Positions 1 to 9,882 of a stretch of DNA of 64,000 nt are shown one piece after another. A program made the translations under genes and the position numbers. Where the stretch lies: assembly GCA_030522415.1 (NCBI GenBank), contig CM060104.1, positions 23,580,825 to 23,644,824 on the forward strand, in the 5' to 3' direction. Position 1 is the stretch's first letter. Each line of letters opens with the position of its first letter. This DNA is from Channallabes apus. Its lineage: Eukaryota > Chordata > Actinopteri > Siluriformes > Clariidae. The notes under the pieces were generated by a model, which saw only the letters and a program-made list of their open reading frames with translations, was not told the DNA's origin and did no database searches.

Positions 1-235
1 TTTACAGTAATTCATTAAAAATTTACAGTAATTTATTAAAAAAATAACACCATTCAAATGCTTACAATTCGTCTAGATTTCTAGCAGATGCCATACGTTT
101 AGTTCTCTGAAAATCTGCCGACTTGATTTTCATTTGCTTACGAACACAAGTTCCATTCAACATAAAATGATGTCTGCATATATATTACAAGTTGATGAAC
201 TGATCTGCGGTAGCGGAAAAATCCGCTGCAGCGCA

Positions 236-239
<4 letters not shown>

Positions 240-290
<51 letters not shown>
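240..290. repeat. (AC)n microsatellite
   Basis: Uninterrupted AC dinucleotide run inside the left inverted arm. Its complement lies in the right arm. Confidence 0.95.
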
Positions 291-292
<2 letters not shown>

Positions 293-1294
293 CCCTTGAG
301 CCCTTCGTCAGTCGGATAGATAGATAGATAGATGTGTGTGTGTGTATATAATCAAACACATAAATACAAAGTACGTTTCAAATAAAATCACTATTACTTG
401 ACCCTGAAGTTTAGTTTAGCACAAACACACAAAAAAACAGAAAAGTCATTTCTGGTAAATCAATTGCATATGTAGTTTATTTACAGTAATTCATTAAAAA
501 ATGAATATACATTGTACAGTACACGGTAAACACGGGAAAGATTACAAAAAACAGTGTCTACTTTATAAACAGCTTAGTATGTGCATCGAGATGCTGAAAT
601 CCCTTGCATGTTGCCGCTCCATTTTGTGCTTCCAAGTGGAGAGATATTTGACCGATAGCCTAGAACAAAAGATCTATAGGTGTGATCACAACCCCCTCCG
701 ACCGACCGTGCCATCAATCACTGACCACCTCAGAAGTTCCCTCCAATGTATGGCTGCAATACTTGTTTTGCAAGTATTTTTAACACCATTCAAATGCTTA
801 CAATTCGTCTAGATTTCTAGCAGATGCCATACGTTTTGTTCCCTGAACATCTGCCGACTTCATTTTCATTTGCTTACGAACACAAGTTCCATTCAACATT
901 GTGAATTTTGCCCATGATGCTTGCAAAATTTGACTATATTCATTTATAGGCTAAATGAATTGTAAGCCTTTGAATGGTGATAACAATACTTCCACTTGGA
1001 AGCAAAAAAATGGAGCGGTGGAGACACTGTTTGTTTTTTCATTTTGTAATCTTTCCGTGTTTACCGTGTACTGTACAATGTATATTCATTTTTTAATGAA
1101 TTACTGTAAATAAACTACATATGCAGTTGATTTACCAGAAATGACTTTTCTGTTTTTTTTGTGTGTTTGTGCTAAACTAAACTTCAGGGTCAAGTAATAG
1201 TGATTTTATTTGAAACGTACTTTGTATTTATGTGTTTGATTATATACACACACACACATCTATCTATCTATCCGACTGACGAAGGGCTCAAGGG

Positions 1295-1296
<2 letters not shown>

Positions 1297-1355
<59 letters not shown>
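1297..1355. repeat. (GT)n microsatellite
   Basis: GT dinucleotide run in the right inverted arm, the partner of the AC run in the left arm but slightly longer. Confidence 0.95.
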
Positions 1356-1359
<4 letters not shown>

Positions 1360-2039
1360 TGCGCTGCAGCGGATTTTTCCGCTACCGCAGATCAGTTCAT
1401 CAACTTGTAATATATACATTTTAGGAATATATTAACATGTGCAGACATCATTTTATGTTGAATGGAACTTGTGTTCGTAAGCAAATGAAAATCAAGTCGG
1501 CAGATGTTCAGGGAACTAAACGTATGGCATCTGCTAGAAATCTAGACGAATTGTAAGCATTTGAATGGTGTTAAAAATACTTGCAAAACAAGTATTGTAG
1601 CCATACTTTGGAGGGAACTTCTGAGGTGGTCAGTGATTGATGGCACGGTCGGTCGGAGGGGGTTGTGATCACACCTATAGATCTTTTGTTCTGGGCTATC
1701 GGTCAAATATCTCTCCACTTGGAAGCACAAAATGGAGCGGCAACATGAAAGGGATTTCAGCATCTCGACGCACATACTAAGCTGTTTATAAAGTAGACAC
1801 TGTTTGTTTTTTGTAATCTTTCCCGTGTTTACCGTGTACTGTACAATGTATATTCATTTTTTAATGAATTACAGTAAATAAACTACACATGCTGGTACAT
1901 GTTGATTTAGCTACCATGAAATTACTTTTCTGTTTTTTTGTGTGTGCTAAACTAAACTTCAGGGTCAAGTAATAGCGATTTTATTTGAAACGTATTTTGT
2001 ATTTATGTGTTTCCGCTACCGCAGATCAGTTTATCAACT

Positions 2040-2136
2040 TGTAATATATACATTTTAGGAATATATTAACATGTGCATACATTCATTTGAGGGTGCGCTT
2101 CCCTCTCTTGCCCCTGCGTAGAGCCTACACACACAC

Positions 2137-2194
<58 letters not shown>

Positions 2195-3103
2195 TATATA
2201 AATACACATTTGGAATCTGCATCTACATTTTCTGTTACAAGTATAGAATTAGGTTCAGCTGAGACTCATGATCAATGGTGTTACGGTACTTATGTAGTGA
2301 TAATTAGTTTCAGCCAAATCATTAAAACTAACAATGGACTATGGCACTCTCTTGAGAGGGGATATGAAGGTGTTATTCATTTATTTATTCTCTACAAGGG
2401 TGCAAACTACAGTACAGACCAAACTATAACTCTCTCTTACTACTATAAAAATCCTAAATATAAACAAACAAAATACAGCTTTTTTTCTCAGAGTATTTTC
2501 TCAAATACTCATTTGTATACCGACGGTGATTGGATGTTTCCCGAGGGCTCAGGGGAGTGTGTGTGTCTGTGTGTGTCTATGTGTGTGCGTGCGCGCGCGT
2601 ACTTCTTCTACTGTTATAAAAATTCTAAATATAAACAAACACAATACAGATTTTCTTTCAGAGGTAAACGGAAAAGTGAAGATGTTCAGTTTCACTATGC
2701 AGATGTTACACTCAGTGGAGTTACCGAAATCTTTGGTTTAGTTCTCATTGAGTTGCCACACATCATTTCCACATTTCACTCGCTTTTATTACTCTTATGT
2801 GAGCATAAACAGTGAAACATTCCACAGGTTTATAATACACCGCGGCCAAGTGAACCACGTTCCCGTCGAACGAAACGAGGCACAATCGTGGTGTTTGCTT
2901 CGGTTATGACATAGCATAGTTTATTATCTGCTGTGGTAGATCTGAAGATTTATTCAAACACAATAATAAAGCTTTATATCCTCAGGAGGGCTCATTACAT
3001 TGTTTTAGTGATAGTTTCACGGAAGCGAGTTCAGAACTAATCTAACCAAAAAAAAAACATCCGAAGTTTCAGAAGCTTCAAATAAAATGAACGAACTAAT
3101 GGA
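2040..3103 (+). repeat. Module B, copy 1
   Basis: A roughly 1.06-kb module. It starts in a GTAATATATACATTTTAGG context, runs through a TCTA microsatellite (2138-2194) and ends after GTTCAGAACTAATCTAACC. Three more copies lie inside the giant element: about 46,140-47,470 and 49,868-50,985 on the minus strand, and 56,055-57,420 on the plus strand. Similarity to the 56-kb copy stops near 3103. An AATAAA-like signal occurs in the 3' third. The small ORFs differ between copies by frameshifts, so I do not call a gene. Confidence 0.7.
2138..2194. repeat. (TCTA)n microsatellite
   Basis: Tetranucleotide run of about 14 units inside module B. Copy number differs between module copies: the 50.8-kb copy is short, and the 47.3-kb and 56.2-kb copies are long. 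Confidence 0.95.
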
Positions 3104-4289
3104 TTTTCTCAAAACGATATAAAATTAAGTACAGCTTTCCTTTTTGTTATAATATGAAGCCCCTAAATGGACAAAGGAGGAGAAAAAACGGCAGAAAAAA
3201 GTAATGCCAAAAACTTTGGGTAATAATGCAAAATATGACTTGTTTTTTTTCTTCTGCCATTTGTTTCTCTTCCGTTGTCCCCTTAAAGATTCTGTGGTAG
3301 GTTTTCTCAGTTGAATATGAAAAAAAATACCGCTGATTATCCACGTGGGAATGAATGGTGCATTGTCCAAGTGCAAGTTTATCTTGGAGCTAAACTATTT
3401 GCTTTGAGTGAAGGCGCCATCTAGCGATCATTGTGTGTCAGCAACAGCTTCCCATTCAAAACAATAGGCGGTCAAGCGACCGCTGAACCGCGTTATAAGT
3501 AGGTGACACTGGCGCGGCGCTTCTAGTGTTAAATGACTAAAGAAATACTGATCCATATGGGCAGATATTTGTTCCAGGTTGCATGCGCCATTAATTGCCT
3601 TTCTTATGCCACTTGTTGACTTTCAGTGAAAAAAAAAACATCATCAAAAATATAACGAAAACAAACCCAAGCAGACGTTACATTTTGAGCTTTACTTTGC
3701 AGCAAAATATTATCTATCAGTATATTAAATGGAACTAGGTAAAATACACCGTAATATAAAATACTGTACATAGCCCGCGTTTTTATTCCGTACCTACAAT
3801 GATCGGTATAGACAAATTACAGACGCTACCGTGTCTTTAAGGATTATTTCAGGATGTCCTAAAAATATTTCACTAACTAGTTTTATTAATTCATTATTAA
3901 ATAATAAATAGCATAATCATCATGGGTTGTGTATTGAGTGATTTAACAAATCTGTTTTATTTATCGGTTTGTTGTTGTTTTTTACCACGTCATCTATTTA
4001 TGAAACTATGTTGACAATACAAGAACTGTCTGTATATTAAAGATACGGTATTGGGCTTCCTGGACACTGCAGTTAACTGTGCCAGTCAATGCTCCATCTG
4101 GCGGAATTATACGGCATTGCACCCATCTTTTTAGAAAGCGCATGGGGGCATTTATGGGGCAGGGCATCGTTAACTGCATCATTGCGTGGGGATCACACTC
4201 CGTGCACGGATCGTGCATTAACCCTTCATGGTCCTGCCATGGATCCATCATGCTCCAAGCAGCTGTTTGACGTGGCTCCCACTGCATGG
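3104..4289. other. No recognised gene
   Basis: Unique-looking, AT-rich sequence with no ORF that resembles a protein. A GC-richer patch at about 3410-3530 contains a short GCGCCATCTAGCG motif similar to motifs near 44.1 kb and 57.75 kb. The segment 4040-4260 is GC-richer than its surroundings and could be the degraded 5' part of the Tc1-like element that follows, but I could not align it. Confidence 0.5.
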
Positions 4290-5237
4290 GTTCAGGACTA
4301 CTTCAGGAAGTCACTCTCAAGCACTACAGTATGTAGCCAGCTAAAACTGTACTGTGCCAAAAGGAAACCCTACATAAATAGTGTCCAGAAGCTGCGTCAA
4401 CTTCTCTGGGCTTGGAGGCATCTGGGATGGTCCATTGTGCAGTGGAAACGGGCATAGTGGTCAGACGAATTGGTTTTTCACATCTTTTTTGGAAGAATTG
4501 GACGCCGTGTGCTGCGGACCAAAGAGGAAAAGGAGCATCCAGGTGTTACCAGGTACCAAGTCCAAAAGCCAGGGTCTGTCATGGTATGGGGTTGTGTCAG
4601 TGCCTTCGACAAAGGTAACGTGCACTTCTGAGATGGCACCATCAATGCTGAGAAGTATGTGAAGTAGTTTTGGAGGAACAAATGCTGCCTTTAAGTCGAC
4701 GTTTTTTCCAGGGACGCCCATGCTTATTTCAGCAAGACAATGGCATACCACATACTGCGCGCATAACAAAGGCATGGCTGCGTAGGAAGAGGGTGCGGGT
4801 GCTTGACAGGCCTGTCTGCAGCCCTGATTTGTCTCCTATACAGAATGTTTGTCGCATTTTGAAATGAAAAATTGCGTCAACGAAGACCCCATACTGTTGC
4901 GCACCTAAAACGTTGTTTGCAGGAAGAATGGGACAAACTAACACCTGCAACACTTAGTCACTTGATTTCTTCAATGCCTACACATGTTTTAAGTGTTGTG
5001 AAAAGACAGGGGAACTGTACAAAGTGGTAAATGCTGTATTGTCCCAGCCTTTTTTGAAATGTGTTGCAAGCCTGAATGGATATTTATTTACAAATCAAAT
5101 GATGTTGACAGAAAAATACATGAATTATTTTGTGTTCATACTGTCTGCAATTAAATAAAATTTGAGGAAAATGTATAACTTGCTTTTTTCTTTTTTTATT
5201 CACATTTTCCACCCTGTCCCAACTTTTTCTGATGTGG
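4290..5237 (+). pseudogene. Degenerate Tc1-like transposase
   Basis: Fragments of a Tc1/mariner DD34E transposase can be read in several frames. Around 4460-4610 are WSDE-like, FFGR and VQKPGSVMVWGC segments. Around 4670-4867 is a frame with CLFQQDN, PHTAR, WLRR and SPDLSPIQN. Around 4900-5030 is a C-terminal stretch. The reading frame is broken by several stops and frameshifts, and the final catalytic glutamate of the SPDLSPIE motif reads as glutamine. The 3' end, up to the TG repeat, reads like the terminal region of such an element (TGTCCCAACTTTTT). This copy is dead. Its 5' end is not defined. It is a different Tc1 lineage from the two copies at 21.5 and 37.6 kb. Confidence 0.75.
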
Positions 5238-5238
5238 G

Positions 5239-5265
5239 GTTGTGTGTGTGTGTGTATATATATAA

Positions 5266-5304
<39 letters not shown>
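5239..5304. repeat. (GT)n microsatellite, interrupted
   Basis: Two GT runs separated by TATATATATAATGC, directly after the presumed 3' end of the dead Tc1-like element. Confidence 0.9.
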
Positions 5305-5310
<6 letters not shown>

Positions 5311-5339
5311 ATGTGTGTACATGTGTATATTGTATATAC

Positions 5340-5516
5340 ATATGTATACTTGTTTCACATTCATCCTTACAATTTTTATATATATTCATATGCATATTTA
5401 TTTTCATGCATGTTTATTCTTATAATTGTATACCACTATTGCTTGTGTACCTATGTACTGTACCAGTGTATCCAGAAACGTGATGTGACAATAAAAGTGA
5501 TTTGATTTGAAGCTTA
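5340..5516 (+). mobile_element. LINE 3'-end fragment
   Basis: The segment ends with GTGACAATAAAAGTGATTTGATTTGA, here split by its landmarks: an ACAATAAA signal followed by a TTTGA-type short tail. That layout matches the 3' ends of Rex1/L2-group LINEs such as those at 30.7 kb and 20.25 kb. No coding part remains, so it is a strongly 5'-truncated insertion. The left limit is uncertain. Confidence 0.45.
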
Positions 5517-6323
5517 CTAATTTAATATCTATTAATAAACTAATAATCTACTTGCTCAATGTGAACAAACACCTGCACCAATAGATATTAATTGGAAAAG
5601 CTATACTAAATATATTTACTGGGATTATTTTTTATTATATTTATGTTATACATATTTTTTTATTAGAATATTTACATTGAAATAACAGCGTTGAAGTGGT
5701 ATAAGTGAATTTTAACACGCTGGAGTCGTTTTAAGACAAAACTCCATCTTTATCTGATCTACTTTTTCCATTTCTCATCTGTGATTCTCTCTCCGATTAC
5801 CAAACAGGGAGTGTATTTGTCTGACCACCAAAGAAGGACAACTTAGTGTAAACAAGGCGTCAGATACTCAACCTTACAGAATGTCATTTCTTTGTATTAA
5901 TAAGTTAGACAGAGAGTTCTGCTGTACAGAAAGACAGACCAACCTAAAATAATATCACTGATTACATTAAAGCTCATCAGATTATTTTTAGATCCAACCT
6001 TTTAACTGTTTCTACAAACTCTTTAACCGTCAATGTCAGGTAGTAAATGATGTTAGTATTACAACGTTGTAAATAAATATATAATTTCTTAAACCTTTTC
6101 GAAATCTAGACAAATTTACTAATAAGTGCCTGTGAGTGAGCTGTTACTATGGAAACCATAACATATCAGAGCAAGTGCATTAATATAAAAGCTGCACTAT
6201 TGCCTCAGCAGCTTTTTTATAGGGAATTGATCAAAACACCTGATACATCAGAGCACAGAGCTCAAAAGGAACAAAGTGCAATCAAAAGTGTGTCGTTTGT
6301 ATACTGTGTAAGAGTGCTCTTAC
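5517..6323 (-). other. Probable intron of the PACSIN-like gene
   Basis: This lies downstream (minus strand) of the second recognisable PACSIN exon. I searched it for the next F-BAR exon and did not see one, so either the intron is longer than the remaining window or the gene is broken here. The sequence is AT-rich with no obvious repeat. Confidence 0.4.
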
Positions 6324-6480
6324 TGGAGTCAGATATTTTTTTCCACTTGTTGCTCCACTCAGTAAGTTGTTGAGCATAAAGTTTCTCCACTCGAGCTCGG
6401 TCTTTGAAACAGTCCACAATGACATCACATACCTGGTACGAGTCTTTAGTCCTGTGTACTGTATGGGCATAGTTACCCGG
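6324..6480 (-). CDS. PACSIN/syndapin-like F-BAR protein, second coding exon
   Basis: Read on the minus strand, this 157-nt exon opens after a TTTCAG acceptor and closes before GTAAGAG. It encodes 52 residues plus one base, beginning PGNY and containing a TVHR segment, DRARVEK and YAQQLTEW. These are hallmark residues of the first helix of the PACSIN F-BAR domain, which binds and bends membranes and links endocytosis to actin. Exon phase 1 at this point fits PACSIN genes as I remember them. The acceptor's pyrimidine tract is a pure TG repeat (CA on plus). Compared with familiar PACSINs the sequence is divergent. Which paralogue it is cannot be decided, and no later exon is visible in the window. 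Confidence 0.75.
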
Positions 6481-6481
6481 C

Positions 6482-6511
6482 TGAAACACACACACACACA
6501 CACACACACAC
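6482..6511. repeat. (CA)n microsatellite at splice acceptor
   Basis: A CA run on plus, hence TG on the coding strand. It forms the pyrimidine-tract position of the acceptor of the PACSIN-like second exon. Confidence 0.9.
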
Positions 6512-6700
6512 ATTTTTACCAAACACATGATTATTCCTTTTTTCAGTTATAAACACACTTTCACACATTTTAATAAACTATCATTTATTAAATTGTTTTT
6601 TAATGATTGATTATTAATTAATTAATTAATTATGAATTATATATTAAGTAAAAAAAGCGCATATACTCACACAAACACATACACAGCACACACACACAGG

Positions 6701-6726
6701 AGAGAGAGAGAGAGAGAGAGAGAGAG
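6701..6726. repeat. (AG)n microsatellite
   Basis: GA/AG run within the intron between the two PACSIN-like exons, close to the donor of the first. Confidence 0.9.
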
Positions 6727-6744
6727 TAAAATCTATTTTCTCAC

Positions 6745-6804
6745 CATCCAGAAGCTCAATATATTTTCATCCTGCTTCTCGGCCATGGCTACTGCTTCAC
6801 ACAC
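6745..6804 (-). CDS. PACSIN-like first coding exon
   Basis: On the minus strand a CTTCAG acceptor precedes 18 nt of 5' UTR and an ATG at 6786. The exon encodes MAEKQDENILSFWM and ends before GTGAGA. Joined in phase to the exon at 6324-6480 it gives the PACSIN start SFW-x-PGNY, where the variable position is usually Glu and is Met here. The acceptor implies at least one more 5' non-coding exon upstream, beyond 6810 on the plus strand. The small size and splice signals at both ends make this a real exon rather than chance. Confidence 0.75.
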
Positions 6805-6972
6805 CTGAAGCAAGTGTATTAGAGTTAAAGCACGAAGGAACAAGTGTGTGTGTATGTGTACAGTATGTGTGTGTGCACGCGCGAGCATGTGTGAGCTGAA
6901 GGAATAGAATCCCCTCCCAAACATTCCACTATACAGCAGAGGCATCCCAAAATAAACAGCACATGAAAGGTC

Positions 6973-7018
<46 letters not shown>

Positions 7019-7079
7019 CAGACAGACACAAGCATGCATCTGCTATACAGTACTGTATCAGACACCACTTTATATATAA

Positions 7080-7110
<31 letters not shown>

Positions 7111-7134
7111 GCACACACGCACACACACACACAC
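6973..7134. repeat. CA microsatellites
   Basis: A clean CA run at 6973-7014 and a second, interrupted one at about 7088-7134. They lie upstream of the PACSIN-like first coding exon and are probably intronic. The ORFs over this stretch are translated repeats. Confidence 0.9.
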
Positions 7135-7144
7135 GTCACCTCAA

Positions 7145-7844
7145 ATTAGCTCCTTTAAAACATGATCACACTCATACCATTGGTTATCTACCATGTACTG
7201 GACAGTAAAAAAAAGACACACACACACACGCACAGACTGTTCATTCTAAAAATGCCTTTTGGACACTATTTAGGCTCACCATTGCTAGGCGAGTGAAATG
7301 GGCCTCATCAGCCCAGTGGTGGCACTACAGTGCAGGGTTTCACATATTGGTCTAGATTTCACATATCTGTCAATTTCTGGCAAAACCTGGTTTTGCAATC
7401 TAGTTCTAAAACTTTTGATGTCAAACTATGTGAACCTCTAAAATTACACTATGTATTAAACTGGGTAAAAAATATATATTAATATTTTCCACTTGCTTAA
7501 CCCTCAAAAAAAGTAGAAAAATGGTTAATAATCCTCTCAAACTTTCCTTTTGTGTGAGTAGTATTTTTAAAAGTTGTTTTAAATTGTTTATTTAGAAAGG
7601 ATGTGCATTTGGTATATAAACTTAGTTCTAGAATAAACTGATAAACAAGTGAAAATACATGTAAATGAAAAGGTTAAATGTCAAGAAATAATCAAAAGCA
7701 GGTTTTTAAGATCCATACACTACCAGATAAAATCATTTGCAAACAAACATTCTAACTCCATGGTGCTTCCTGATTTTTAAAAATAATTTTCTACACTGTA
7801 AAATTATGATGTCGCCACGTACCAATGAGACGTGGCGACATAGC
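7145..7844. other. No recognised gene
   Basis: AT-rich sequence between the CA repeats and the L2 remnant. It would contain the upstream non-coding exon or promoter of the PACSIN-like gene if these are close, but I see no CpG-rich or motif-rich segment that marks one. Confidence 0.4.
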
Positions 7845-7987
7845 TTACAGCAGGTTATGGTCGCTGAACCGCTGGATGTCCAGGTGGTGCTCCGAAAACA
7901 ATGTGGGCTTCATAGACAATTGGAAGACCTTTGAGGGCAAAGCTGGCCTGTTAGGGCTGGACGGTGTCCATCCCACTCGGGAAGGTG
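7845..7987 (+). mobile_element. L2-type LINE ORF1 remnant, 5' part
   Basis: A frame around 7870-7987 reads NRWMSRWCSENN, then FIDNW and DGVHPTREG. These match the C-terminal part of the SGNH-esterase ORF1 of the L2 element at 26.2-27.1 kb (there FVDNW and DGLHPSRAG). The fragment stops at GGGAAGGTG, where the retrovirus begins, and continues at 18,699. The paralogous copy at 30,747-31,259 has the uninterrupted sequence. Confidence 0.75.
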
Positions 7988-8359
7988 TGTAGAATAAGTT
8001 TGTTTAGATTTTATGTGATTTACTTATACTTTAATTACTCTTAAGAAATAGAAGGTATCCCAGTTGGAAATAATCAGGGGTATGCGTGCGAAGCTAGACA
8101 TGTCTGGAAAATATGCTTGCACAAGGAATTTGATATATACATTGAGTCCCCAAGAACGGATAGGCCTAACAAGGTCCAGATGTTTGGAATGACATCATTG
8201 CCTATAGAATGTATCCCTTTGTCTGGGATGCCTATATAATGGGGGGAATGCTAGCGATCGGTGTGACTCTGGCAGCCTCGCCCGGCCGGTATTGCATGAT
8301 AAATAAAGGCCGTTATCTTCTGAAACCAAAGCCTGAGTCTTCAATTAATTTCCACGACA
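7988..8359 (+). repeat. ERV 5' LTR
   Basis: Begins TGTAGAATAAG and ends CCACGACA, the usual TG...CA ends. It contains a TATATAA box at 8233-8239 and an AATAAA signal at 8302-8307. The short distance between them implies a short R region, with transcription starting around 8263. Two start points are possible because the flank also ends in TG; the start chosen gives a 4-bp target duplication (GGTG). Confidence 0.92.
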
Positions 8360-8362
8360 TCT

Positions 8363-8380
8363 TGGCGCTGCGAGCAAGGG
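8363..8380 (+). other. Candidate primer-binding site
   Basis: TGGCGCTGCGAGCAAGGG starts 3 nt after the LTR end. Its complement ends in GCGCCA and resembles the 3' end of vertebrate tRNA-Ser with two or three mismatches, judged from memory. A search against fish tRNA genes would settle which tRNA it is. Confidence 0.55.
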
Positions 8381-9882
8381 TGGAGAAGGGGCAAAGGTGT
8401 GGCTGATCACCGTGGGCATCCTGGGCGAGCAGCACAAACAGGTGGCCACCTAAAAAAGGTAAGCAACTTTTGCTTATATACTTAGTTTGTGTTGTTTGCT
8501 GGGAAACCCCATGGTGGTAAGGACACTGATAAAGACCTCTCCAACTCAAGTAATTTAAAATGGGCTTTGTTTTCAGAAAAGAATGCATGCATCAAACTTA
8601 CTAACTGTTGTACTGATAGTAAATTGATAAAATAAGCATTGCATTGGTCTGGGTGTTGTCAAGTGGGCATTGATTGATGGCAACAGTAGCAGACGGTATG
8701 AGGAAGCGCATTTGAGTGTCTATTTGTTTTGTTAAGTGGGCTTTGATAGATGACAGGACAGGAAAAAGGTAGATAATCTCTGTATTAATTTGTACTCATT
8801 GTCAAGTGGGCCTTGATTGGATGGCATGGGTGGTACAGCAAATTAATAAGGAATTGCGCTTAATTAGTTATATTGCTTGTGTAAGGTTACCCAGCAATTA
8901 ATAAGAAATACCCGTTGTATGAGGAACGTACTGTTGTATGTCATAAGCAATTTTTGTAGCCACCGTAAATGTTATATGGTATGAGTTGGGTGGTGTGATA
9001 ATTAATTAATATCTCTTCGTATGTGGAATGTACAACTGTACATCATAAGAAATCACCCCTTATGTTTTATTGATATGAGTTACAGGGGTAATCAATTAAT
9101 ATCTCTTCGTATGGGGAGCACGATTTGTGCCATTAAGTTGATTTAAGTTGAACGCAATTGCAATTGTTTGTGTCTAAGTGATGTTTTGTGTCTATTTGTT
9201 TCTGTCTGAGTGTGTCAGAGCTCTGTGTTTGCCTAGTGTGTGTGTGTGAGAGAGAGAAAGAGAGAATTGGTTGAATGAGAACCATAAGCTCTGTGTGCTT
9301 GAGCAGGCTGGACCTCCCGAGGGAATTGTGTGTGCAACCCTCAGAGGGGGGGCAGTTTGCTGCTAGACCAGAGACGTGTGTCTGAATGAGCCCTATTTAA
9401 GTAATAGCTAGCCTAATAATTAAATACATAAATAATAATCAATAAAGGGACACGTGTGAGTGGATGAAATGAGCCCTCATTAGCAAGGGGGACAAGTATG
9501 AAGAGAATAAGCCCAATTTTCTAGGAAAATTGGGATGAAGTCTGAATGCTATGCCTATGAATAAAGAAATAAATAAATAGTGTCGAGTGGTGTATGTGGT
9601 TGGATTCTATAAATGGTATTAATCGGTAATTGATGAAAGTGTTCACTGTGTAATAAAAATACTGTGCTTTTTGGCAAATGTTAATTTGAAAATAGTGAAG
9701 TGGTGTAGATTAAGGAGTGACTATCATTGATGAGCCTTGGTAAGTGGAGGTGGATACTTCTGTGATTCTAAAAGAGTGTATATTGTTGTAAGTAAATTTA
9801 GCCATTAAGTAAGTACACAGGCATAAAATAAAAAATAAATAAATAAATAAATAAATATCTAAGTGGTGACATAGGCTACAGC
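8381..9882 (+). other. ERV leader with imperfect repeats
   Basis: A 1.5-kb non-coding leader before gag, longer than in most simple retroviruses. Three related segments around CAAGTGGGC-TTGATTG lie near 8668, 8735 and 8803. Two AATTAATATCTCTTCGTATG-type segments lie near 9003 and 9098. No ORF here looks conserved. The packaging signal is presumably in this leader but I cannot place it. Confidence 0.55.
8458..8464 (+). promoter_or_regulatory. Candidate major splice donor
   Basis: AAG followed by GTAAGC, a near-consensus 5' splice site shortly after the primer-binding site. It is placed as expected for making the spliced env mRNA. The matching acceptor was not identified. Confidence 0.5.

Larger units (their letters stand above)
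1..1830. repeat. Inverted-repeat cluster (module A copies)
   Basis: Two near-complementary arms are visible: about 47-540 and about 1035-1580. Both carry the same landmarks in opposite order, including a CA/TG microsatellite, a short TCTA/TAGA run and a GCGGTAGCGG segment. A further block at 541-830 recurs inverted at 1581-1830, and a truncated copy lies near 960-1060. The same sequence recurs at about 50,960-51,610 and 55,612-56,060. No protein-coding signal is convincing; small ORFs here only translate the microsatellites. This is most likely part of a non-autonomous mobile element family. Arm limits are by eye. Confidence 0.7.

Noticed and set aside
134..359. ORFs made of Thr-His or Cys-Val repeats
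   Set aside because: Translated CA/TG microsatellites. The same applies at 1,200-1,424, 5,084-5,505, 6,733-7,139, 46,579-46,920 and 50,117-50,395.
4006..4457. ORFs on both strands near the dead Tc1-like element
   Set aside because: No motif recognised and the frames overlap on both strands. Treated as degraded or chance ORFs.
7986..7987. LTR start at TGTGTAG instead of TGTAG
   Set aside because: That start would leave a 2-bp target duplication. Starting at 7988 gives the 4-bp GGTG duplication typical of retroviruses and agrees with the uninterrupted paralogue.
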